This document shows, in pieces, positions 23,835-34,300 of a DNA stretch of 64,000 bases. The notes beneath the pieces were generated by a model. It had not been told where the DNA came from and did no database searches. It worked only from the letters and a program-made list of their open reading frames with translations. The stretch lies in the NCBI GenBank assembly GCA_964007475.1, contig OZ023274.1, forward strand, positions 32,746,861-32,810,860. The letters are read 5' to 3'. Numbering within the stretch: the stretch's first letter is position 1; each line of letters starts with the position of its first letter. The translations under genes and the position numbers were made by a program. The DNA comes from Hybos culiciformis. Lineage: Eukaryota > Arthropoda > Insecta > Diptera > Hybotidae.

Positions 23835-25049
23835 TCATTTTTGCAATCCAAACATTTTTAAAACTTGCTCTTTATACTTTTTCAAATTTTCTTTATTTTC
23901 TCCTTCGTTTATTAAATTTTGAACTGTTATACCAAATTCTTTGGGTACTATTTTCATTTGTTCATCATCTTTGTGATTCCAATTCAAAATCTTCTCAACC
24001 GATTTCTTTGATTGATTTTCATTAAAATCATAAAATTCCATATCAGCAAGACTTTTTGTATTCTCCCATGGCTCTTTAATAAATGATTCATGATAGCAAG
24101 CTGTTAATAAATACATTGCATAATCATAATTTTGTCGTTTCAAAGGGCATCGATCAGTTTGAATTGTTAAAATATCTGTCTCAGGATCATAACGATCGCC
24201 AACAAGACGAAGAAATTTATCTCGAGCATGCTCATCAAATTTCAAAGTAGATAATCGAACATTCAATTTTACTACTCGTGCCAGTGGGTTTCTTATCGTA
24301 GGTAATGCATGACAATAATCTGCAGTAGTTACTTCAAGAGGAAAACTTTTCTCGCATTTCTCATCTGTTTCTAATCCTTCAGGCCATTGTGTACAAAATT
24401 GTTTTAATGCTTCGCAGTGCTTTTTTATCACTGGTGGAGTTAAATGTAAAAAATTTGGAATCTTCATTAGTTCAGCATTTGCATACTTTGACGGTGGTGC
24501 TGCATTCTTTTCGGTGAAGCCTTGGCGCAATGGTAATGGTACCGTTGCTGGATGAAATGAACGAGGACCAGGCCATACAGCACCCCAATCTTGATCAACA
24601 TGCATTTGTTGAGATCGTGGAGGAAGAGGTTGGTCTTTTTTTATTTGGCGTCTTTTCTGAAATGGCTGTTTTGTTTGTCTTAGGTTTAATACCCGAAAAT
24701 CTAAAAAGAAAAAAAATTAAATTACCTACCTACCTATATATTAATATTGTATTGTATGAGCATTAAAATTGTCGGTTCGAAAATCCTTGGGTTTTGTTGG
24801 ATAAGTTCATAACATATATAAGGATTATGGTTATGAGATTTTGTAGATTGCAATATTTAGTTTGCAATCTCAATTAGCTAGCGCAATGAGACGAGACAGG
24901 TACTTACCATCATCTTTTAATTTCTGTTGTTCATTTTCATCTGGTTCTGGTTTTGATGAAAAATTTCTTAATTTTAGAGGTGTAGAAATTTTAGCCGCAT
25001 TTCTTGAAAAATGGACACTCTTATCAAATAGTCGCGACAATGAAGCCAT
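23835..25049 (-). CDS. MRPS35: Mitochondrial small-subunit ribosomal protein mS35 (MRPS35), right arm
   Basis: Exons on the minus strand are 24908-25049 and 23835-24700, with the same intron position and phase as the left-arm copy, giving 335 residues. The Arg/Ser-rich mitochondrial transit peptide and the DWGAVWPGPRSFHP core are both present. It reads KLNVRLST and NLINEGENK where the left copy has KLNIRLST and NLINDGENK. These are conservative changes that leave the protein intact, so nothing marks either copy as a pseudogene. It is divergent from the right-arm NDC80. Confidence 0.93.
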
Positions 25050-25479
25050 TTATTAAAATTTGATTTAATTTTACCAATTTTACCTTAAAAATTAAAAAAA
25101 AAGAATGGTTTGTTTGTTTTTTTTAAAAAATGAAAAGGTCTTGTTTTGATTGACACAAGACAATGTCAAGATTTGTTGTTGGGTGCTGTTGTATTTTCGA
25201 CATTTTTTAATTTGGTGTTTGATTGAAGCCGACATATTAACTAGTCGCTACGCATCAAAAAAACCGTCAGTTTTCTTTAATAAAGAACAACAGTTCCAAC
25301 TGCATGAAAATACAATTAAAGCAGAAAATTGCAGAAAAACTTTTTTGTCTGTAAACTGTCTTCTTCTGTCAGTGAACTTGCTTTTCCTGGCTGAAATCTA
25401 ATACAAAATTCAGTTATTTTTCTGTATGAAAAAAAGGCAGTTGATTTATTAGTTAGTTCTTAGGTTAGCTGTAGCATAA

Positions 25480-25790
25480 AGGAAGTATAAATAGAGGAAT
25501 TAGTTCCATACAAAAAATTATAATAAAAATAGTGAAACAAAAAATCCATATCACAACCCCATGAGCTTTTTTTTTGTATTTTTTAGACTTCCACTCTCAC
25601 AAAAGCTTTTAAAACTAAAAATTGTATAGATTTGTTGTTATTTTTGAAGTTTTAAGAGCATTTGTGAGAGTAGAATTCTAAAAAAATACAAAAACAAGCT
25701 CATGGGGTTGTGATATGAATTTTTTGTTTCACTATTTTTATTAGCATTTTTTGTATTGGACTGATTCCTCTATTCATACTTCCCTTCCTT
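25480..25790. mobile_element. Fold-back MITE-like element (right arm)
   Basis: Mirror of 4326-4620. Here both outer ends are complete (aaggaagtataaatagagga on one side, the complement of ggaagtatgaatagaggaat on the other). This suggests that the left-arm copy lost about 15 bases at one end. Confidence 0.6.
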
Positions 25791-25934
25791 TACGGCTGTA
25801 GGCAAGCAAAGATCAACTTTTAAATTTAACTGCAGATAGATAAACTCACGGAATTGAACGCCGTTGCTGTGAAACTGTTTTAATTTTCAACTTTTTTACG
25901 CCGTTCACGTAGGTCAGCTAGTTTGAGTTTATCA

Positions 25935-26720
25935 TAGCCGTAACCGCCTGGGCAAACGTTAAATGACGCTAAAGACCATATAATCCGATAATTCATGTAG
26001 TAAACACAATTGGGGTGACAGCGACGACAGCGACGACAGCGATAGCGACTATAAAAAAAAATAGAAACCATATATTTGTATGAGAATGAACACAATTGAG
26101 ACGACTGGCAAGAAACGACATTGTCGCCTGGTGACAAATTAAGTACTAAACACAATTGGGGCGACAGCGACAACGACAGCGATAGCGACTATCAAAAAAA
26201 AATAGAAACCATATATTTGTATGAGAATGAACACAATTGAGACGACTGGCGACAAACGACATTGTCGCCTGGCGACAAATTAGAAATTTTTCTATTTTGT
26301 CGCCAGGCGACAACGACAACCATATATTTTTTTATTTATTTTTCTATTTGTTTACTTTTTTCCTGTATATTTATTTCGTCGCCGTCGCCGTAATTGTGTT
26401 CACTCGAGTGATATCGCTGTCGTTGTCGTTGTAGTCGTCGTTGTCGCCGTCGTTGTCGCCCTAATTGTGTTTACTCCTTTAGAAATGTTTCTATTTTGTC
26501 GCCAGGCGACAACGCAACCATAATCCATATATTTTTTTTATTTATTTGTTTATTTGTTTTTTTAAAATTATACGGTCAATAACGTCATTAACGTTTGCGT
26601 CGCATCCGTCGCGTCAAGTTTGCCTGGGCGGTTAACGTCTACGTCGAGACTGTTTGCGTCCATACATTTTCATATATTTAATATTTATTACCTCATTTGC
26701 GTCGCGTCCAGTTTAACCAA
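25935..26720. repeat. Expanded GTCGCC/CGAC-rich element (right arm)
   Basis: This corresponds to 3745-4240 but is about 349 bases longer. The extra sequence is further copies of the acacaattg(a/g)gacgac block, the ttgtcgccaggcgacaa hairpin (26260-26310) and a run of tcgtcgttgtcgccgtcg. The core carries the gtttgcctgggcggttaacg inverted pair. The arms differ here by repeat copy number. Confidence 0.6.
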
Positions 26721-26887
26721 ACCGTAAATGTGCAGAAAAAAATCGAATTTGAATTTGACAATTCGTTCAGTTTTGTTTATTTTCGAATTCAATGAAAACT
26801 GCGAAAAGACCGCTAATTTTTTTAAATAAATTTGATAAATCAAAATAAATTTATTAATATTTATTTTTTCAATTAATAGTTTTCAAA

Positions 26888-29800
26888 ATGTCTCAAAAAC
26901 CGAGAAGAACAAGTGAATTCTTACAAATTCCAGAATCAACTGGACGTCCATCAAGGTAAATGTAAAGAAAGTGTCTAATCGAACGGATCCCTGCAGGAAG
27001 AGTAAATTATCCTTTTTCTAAGTGCGCGAATGAAATCCTAATCGCCTTTGCGCCTCCGCCTATTTGAAATTGTACAAAAAAGAAAAAAAAGTTTTTTTTT
27101 TGCCTTTTTTGGTAATCAATTAGCAAATAGGATACAGGACTTTGAAGCAAATGAAATAATTTTATTTTAAACATTAATTTACTCTTCCTTTTATAAAAGT
27201 TCATTGAGATAGACACTTCCAAATGTAAATTAAAAAAACAGAGCTGCCACATATACGAATTTGTGGCATACTAACTGTATGCTTTTCACTCGGAAATTTC
27301 TTGATTGCACGCTGTACGCACGATTCTTACACCCAGTTCAGAAATAGTCAAAAACTTTGGCGTTTTCATTTGCTCTTGGAGATTCTTATTCCATTTCCAA
27401 CATTTGTTAAAAAATTTTGCACTGTCCCAATACCATTTAGTCATAAGCCATATGCCATACACAACTTCTTATGACAATCCATATCCTAGTCCGAATCCTT
27501 GGGCCGTAACTATTTTTTTTAATTCATCTAATCGACATCTATCTACCTCTACCAACATACTAATTTATTTAAATTTTTATAAAATTTAAATTTATAAAAA
27601 TTGTGTGCGAAAATTAAATAAAGACCCTTGGCCTCTAACTCCGAACAATCTCAGCTTTTTGTCGAGATGGAAGTGAAAATGAAAGTGGTCGTGATTTCGC
27701 ATTGTATGGCATTTAAAGAATTAAAATCGATTGACTGGTTCATAAGTTATAAGCCTTTTAGTGGCAGGTGGACCGACGGACGCACGAACAGACATTTAAT
27801 GAAAACAAATAGTCCGTTTTTTCATGCAAATCTTTATAAATTAAAATTTAAAAAAGAACCTAAGATTTCTAACGTTCTAATTTTATTTTGCAGGCTAAGC
27901 CGTCCAACCGCACGTCCCACCAGAAATTTAGACCGTCCCAAATCAATTGAGCCATGGTCTTCAACAAAAAAAAAAAAACCCCAACGATCATTTTCCGCAA
28001 CACCGCAACGGACACCCAATCATTCTGGTCAATGTGCCATTGTGACCCCGGGAAATTCCCAAACAGTGACTAAAAAACGGATTCAGTTAGATTCAGCTAG
28101 AATTGTAGAGTACATAAGATCCAATAATATTGAGGGCTTTAATATCCATAATCAAAGTGCCAGCCTGAAGTCAATGACCTCAAAACAATTCGTGTCGCTT
28201 GTTAAACATTTTCTAGAAATATTGGCAGGTGATCGTTTACAAGTCGGAGAAAATTATATTGATGACATTATAAATGCTTTAAATCAACTGGGTTATCCGT
28301 ATCCAATGACAAAATCATGGTTAAAAAATCCATGTGTTTTACATTCATTCGGAAACACCGTACAATTGTTTTCATGGTTTTTGACATTTTTCGGAGCAAC
28401 GCCAGACGAAAATAAAACTGAAGATTTTGAAGATAAATTTCTTAAAATGGATTCCGAAAAGGTAAGTGCTTTATTTTTTCTTCTATCTTTTTTTGAAAAC
28501 AACTCTAGAACTTTTCTTTTCGTTTACCTATTTGTACCTATTTGTTTGGACTGAAATACTTAACTAAGTGAAAAAAAACGAAATAAATTGCTTTAAAAAA
28601 GAAGATAACAAAAATACATTATTTACATTCATTGCGACCGTCCATCTGAGTCTAAAATGCTTGTAATTATTTAGCTACTAATTCGATTGGGACCATTCGA
28701 ATATCTTTGAATACCTTTTAACCGGGCAAATGACCAAATAATTTCATATGAAATTTATTTTTTTGAATAGTTTTAATGGATTCTGATGTAAATTAGTATG
28801 GATAGATAATGATTAATAAAAATGGGATTCATACGTGCTTGAGGAAGATTTTAGCACAGGCAAATATAACCAAATAAGACGAAAAAGTTCATACAACTTT
28901 TTTTACTACGAAAAATAACAGCTGTCTTATTATCTCTATTTCATAGTATTGTAATTTTTATTTAAATTTCTATGGAAATGAATGCATGAGTTGACATCAA
29001 TTGTACAACAGTGCAAAATTATTTTAAAATACAATGGTCTCCATACTTAATTTATCAGATACTATTCTATATCTTTTATTTCATTTTAATTCTTAATGTT
29101 GAACAAAATCAAAAGTACCAAATCGCGTACGCGTTCAATTAAATTAATAGTTATTTAGTAAAACGTAATGTTAATATAAAAAGTAATAGATTCTTACTAT
29201 GTATTAATGAAACTAATTTCATTTTAGGGAAAAACTTTCAATTTTTTGAAAGAAACTAGGGAAGCATTTTCAGCTTGGAATAGAAATGATGATGATGAGT
29301 ACGAAAAAATTAAAGAAAAAATAACGAATAAATGTTTACAAGAATGTCATGGAATTCAAAACACCAAAGAACTAGATAAAATTTTGAAAAATTTGAAGAA
29401 CGATTTGCGTAACGTTTCATTTAAAAAAATTAATAAAAATGAAGACGAATATTATCAAAAGGAGATAGAATTAAAAAAATTACTTAAAATTGATGTAAAA
29501 CAGAAAGCACAATTCGGTAAAAATGTTGAAAAAATTGATGTACTAAAAAAATCGCATAAAGAAAAAGAATGTTTAATTAATGAAAGCTTAGAAAGGATTA
29601 ATTTATTAAAAATAGCCTTACAAAAGCAACAATTAACAAAAGAAGATCATTTAAAATTGGTTAAAGAAATTTCTGAATTAAATTTTGAATTAAAAAACTA
29701 TGAAGAGAGTGTAATAGAATTTCAAGACTTTTGCTATAAAAATCAAATAATTGAAAGTCGATTAACAAAACGTAAGGTTGAATTGATATCAAAATTTAAT

Positions 29801-30791
29801 ACACAAGTTTATATTATGTTAGCTGGAAACGAAGAATTATATATAGATAAAGATACAAAAACTGAACAGTTTGAAGTGAGTAAATTTTTGTATACAGTCA
29901 GTTTCGGAAAATACTAAATTACGTATTATGTAGCATACAAAAAATTTTTTTTTGGTCTTTAGCGCTACAAATATATACTTTTAATATTGATTTTTTAAGT
30001 GAGATGATATACTTAACCAAATTTATTTTTTAATTACATAGTTGATAATTATTCAAGTTTGTTTCCAAAAAATTTTCGGCAAAATATATACTTCGAAAAT
30101 TTTTATTTGATCACATTATTAGATTTAATCAAATTTACCCAAATTGATTTTTTTTATTTAAATTTATAACATGCTATTTTATTTATAACAATGCTAAGCA
30201 TTAGATAATAAATTCAATATTGATCCATTGTTGAAGAAAACAAATTTTAATATTTCCAATATAATTTTTTTTTTTCATTTTTGGTAGCAATTCAAAGAAA
30301 TTACAAAAAGTTTAAAAGCAAAAACTTTGAAAAACATTGAACAGAATTCAAATCAATCAAAAAAAATAAAAAATAAAACTGAACTAATAGAATATGATTT
30401 AAACAAATATTCCAAAGAATTTTATAAAATTAATGAAAATTATACAACAAAAGAATTACAACTTTTTGAATTGGAAAAGACGTATAAAGAAAAAATTGAT
30501 CATCAAAAAATTTCATTCGATAGCAAATCAAAAGAGCTTCAACGTTTAGTCGAAGAAAAAAAAAGTTTAGCTCGAGAAATGCATTCCAAAAGAAATAAAT
30601 TTGAAGCAATGGAAAAAGATAACGAGGAATTATGGAAGAAAGTGGAAGAAGAAGTAGACGAGATGTGTGATAAAAGGGAGAGAATAAACGAGGAGACAAA
30701 ATCATTTGTAGACGAGTTGACTGAAGCCGTTAATACTTTAGCAGAAACATTAGAAGATTTCAAAGACAAAATTAATGCCAATAATAAATAA
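26888..30791 (+). CDS. NDC80: Kinetochore protein NDC80 (Hec1), right arm, complete
   Basis: Exons 26888-26955, 27894-28461, 29228-29875 and 30288-30791 join in frame (68, 568, 648 and 504 nt; all GT-AG) to give 595 residues. Residues 1-83 form a basic, Ser/Thr/Pro-rich tail, as in the family's Aurora-regulated tail. About 84-190 is the calponin-homology-like fold (IVEYIRSNNIEGFN, LGYPYPMTKSWLKNPCVLHS). From about 213 to the end is a Lys/Glu-rich coiled coil ending DELTEAVNTLAETLEDFKDK. The product is the microtubule-binding subunit of the NDC80 complex at the outer kinetochore. The open frame running upstream of exon 2 inside intron 1 is read-through, not an alternative N-terminus. It converges on importin-4 copy A, 540 bp downstream. 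Confidence 0.92.
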
Positions 30792-31331
30792 CAAAATAAA
30801 AATAAAAGAATATAAAATATTTTGTATGCTTGTCAGTAATATAACCATTAATGAAAATCATAAAAAAATACTCCGAAAAATTAAGTCATATTATACGAAA
30901 CTAATAGGGATGTAAAATATACAATTATACATAGTATAATATTCAAAAAAAATTGATTTTTTTTCAAATAATTACACTTGAAATATCTTTTGTCCTAAAA
31001 ATAAAAAAATTCTTTTACTGAATTATAAATGAATTTGAATATACATACAGGAACATTATTAGAGAAATAAAGCATTTAGAATTGAAAAATAATTATTTAT
31101 ATTCAAACAATAAAGCTAAATTCGTGAGCTAAGATCGAAGGTTGCCAGCAAAAAAAAAAATACAATCAAAAATATGACTTATTGGAAATGTAAGTATCTA
31201 ATTAGTAATTAAAATTAACGTTCAAAATATAATGTACAAAAAAATTTAAATTAAAAAATGTAATTCATTACGTATTATATATTACTTATACATATTTAAG
31301 AAATCGATTTATAAATATATTTCTATTTTTT
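30792..31331. terminator. Convergent 3' region between NDC80 and importin-4 copy A
   Basis: These 540 AT-rich bases hold the 3' ends of two converging genes. AATAAA-type polyadenylation signals occur immediately after the NDC80 stop. No other feature was seen. Confidence 0.45.
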
Positions 31332-34300
31332 TTACAATATTTGAACAAAATTAGCAATTTCTTGATTGCCAGCAGTTACCGCTGTTAGTTTATCTGGAAA
31401 TTTTTCACGGATTTCTCTTGTGAAGCTAACAATATTTTCATATGTTTCTTGATCTTTAAATTCCTTTTTGAACAAAACATGTATTCCAATTGCTAGAATC
31501 TGTTCCATGTACTGTAATATGACATCTTTTCCTTGAATGCATAATAATTTGATGCTTTTAAAAACAGATGAATTTTCTTCAAAGTCTTTTTTCAAAGGCA
31601 AATTTTGAATGAAAACTGGTAGCACCTGTTCTAATGGTATTAAATTAGAATTGGTTAAAATTAAACGCGCTATTGCACCCACAACGTTATCCAATACTCC
31701 TTGATTTTTCTCTACAGACACCACTTGGGATAGAGCATTTAAAATTTGAGAAAACGATCTAGAAAAAAAAAACGAAATAAAAGTACCAAAATATATTTTA
31801 ATTGAACAGGCCAAAAGAAAGTTGTATTTTTGATAATAATTGTTATTTATTGATTGATTAACTCTGATTGTGGATTGTGTTCAGAGTTAAAAATTTTATT
31901 TTTTTCACTCCTTCGCTCCATTCTTTGCAAAGGAAATAAAAAATAAATAAATTAAATCGCTCTTTGGGAACGAAATTTTAAAAAAAATTTTTTTGCTCCC
32001 AAAATAAAAATAAAAAAAACGAACAATAAATTACGCTCTTTGGGAATGAAATATTGTTGTTTATTTATTTCACTCCTTGTAGAACATTTTGTTAGGGAGT
32101 GAAAAAAAAAAAATTTTTTTTTCGATCTTTACTAGGTATAGAAAATAAAAACAAAACAAAAATCGCTCTTGGGAGTGAAATAATTTATTTTTATTTTTTC
32201 GTTCCCTAAGAGAGAATTTTTAAAATATCGTTTAAAATATTATTTATTAGATCGTTTTCACGAAGAGCAATAAGAGTGAAATAATAAAATAAAATTTTTA
32301 ACCCTGATTGTGTTGTTAAAATCTTATCTATTAATAATTTTATTATTGCTTTAAATATTTCAAAACTATGTAATCTGAAAAAATTTAAAAACAATAAATT
32401 GTTTATTTCATTTTTGTACGTACTCATAAGACTTTTCCTCAGCATGTAAAACCATTTCACCAATACCAAAAACACAATTTTGTTTAATTTGATCACAACT
32501 ATCGTTTAGACCACTTAACATAATTGGTAGAAAATCCTTAAAATATCTTCCAGAGTAATTTTTTAACGGGGCGTAGCATTTAGATAAAGTACCAAAAGCA
32601 GAAGCCCGTTGCGAGAATAATTCGTCCTTACCACTTGATTTTTCCTGAAAATGTAAAGAAACATAATAATTTCGCGTAAAATTAGAAAAACTTGTTAATT
32701 TACAATTTTATATAGTATCTTTGGTAAAATTTGATCGAAAAACAAAGCGAACTGATCCGGTTGTAATGCATGTCCAAATAGAGGTAAAATATTTTCTGCT
32801 GACTCATGTAAAGCTTCATCGATTTGATTTTCTCCAGCTTGATCGTCGTTGACAGGATCCGCAAATTGACATGCTACTTTATCACTGATGACATCGTGAA
32901 TACAACTAAAAACAACATTGCATATATCTTCATTTGGTATCACCAAGCTCTTCAGTTTTATTAACAATTCGCCTATACCATCTAAAGCAGCCATAACTAC
33001 AGTACGCTCTTCGTCGTCATTCACAATATAACCTAATTTCGGAATTAAAATCAAAATGGCATTGGTAACGCCTTGATGGTCGTTTTGATTGAATAAAGCA
33101 ATAACAAATTTACATAGGGCTCCGATTGAAGCTTTTCGAATATCTTCTTGAGGATGATCTATCATTATGTAAACATTTTGATACGATTCTTGTAAATATG
33201 GAATGAAAGCTACGCCTGTATGCTCAGCGAATTCTTTCAAGGCTAATATAGCCTCCTCTCTTTCATCTAAATACGAGTTTTCTACACTATAACTACCGAA
33301 ATTTTCAATATCTTCGTCATCAGAATTTTCAATTTCAATACTATTTTCTTTGAGTTCTGGATCAGCCCCTAAAATTGATTTATACAATTTTTCCATAATT
33401 TTAGGGTATATTGAAGACATTTCTTCATTCACAACTTTTGCAATTGATGCAACCAAATTATAAATAGCTCTTCGTAAATCTGGATCTTCAGTGTTTTCAA
33501 GAAGTTTCAATGCACAATTCATTGTTTCGTTCGCCAAAGGCAAAAAAGTTTCTTTTCCAATAGTCTGAGCTAAAGCTGCTAAAGTGTCTATTGCTTGAGG
33601 TTGAATTTCTGCACTTTCATTGGTCTCCGGTTCAAGTAAATACAGTTTTAATCCTTCAATTAAACTGGGAAAATATGGTAACATATTTTTTTTGGCGGCA
33701 TTTGCAGCTGACGAAACTACGCTTAGAGCTAGCTTCCGTAAGTGCAGAGAATTATTAGGACTAAGAGCTTCAAAAAGCCTTAAAAGAATTAAAAAATGTT
33801 TTTTCTTAAACGAAATTGGATCCTTTTATTAGAATAATTTTGTATACTTATACCTTTCCATTAAAATAGGAAGATGAGGAACCATTTCACTTTCGTCCAA
33901 ATTCTCACAAAACGTTTCTAAAGCATAAAACATTCGATCAATGTGCTTTGGTTCAGTTCCTCCCGCCTAAAAAAATTAAATTAATAATTTTTTTATTTTA
34001 TAATTTATGGCGTTTATCTTGTAAATACCTTGATTTCAAGTCAATATTATTTCTTAAGTCTTATTTACATGGAAAGTAATGTTTTAACCTTAATTTGTAA
34101 GAAAAGAAGGATAATTTTCCGAAAAGCGCACAGCACCGATCAATCTGAAATTTGTCTGTGGGGCAGGGGGGTAGAGGGATGACAATATTAGAATTTTTCT
34201 GAAGTGGCAAAAACTACATATTTGTACTTTGGTATTTTAACTTTTAACCAACTTACTTTTAATTCGATGCATAGCTGATGTAGAAATTGAAATAAAATTG

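Larger units (their letters stand above)
15180..30465 (-). repeat. Right arm of the ~15 kb inverted repeat
   Basis: This is the reverse complement of 1-14962. The first matching base after the gap is 15180; bases 15163-15179 are not present at the left gap edge. The matched region ends only because the window begins. It carries complete copies of NDC80 and MRPS35 that differ from the left arm by a few amino acids. Relative to the left arm it has about 349 extra bases near 26.0-26.5 kb and lacks about 52 bases in the minisatellite near 22.6 kb. Confidence 0.95.

Noticed and set aside
27628..27893. Open frame running upstream of NDC80 exon 2 that would add an N-terminus of about 89 residues
   Set aside because: It crosses a good acceptor (tttattttgcag) and has no NDC80-like content. 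The short exon at 26888 joins in frame and gives a family-like basic tail. The same read-through exists in the left arm at about 2565-2830.
31850..32290. Repeated gctctttgggaa / ttcactcc motifs in importin-4 copy A intron 5
   Set aside because: Suggestive of a decayed inverted-repeat element, but no ends or target duplication could be defined.
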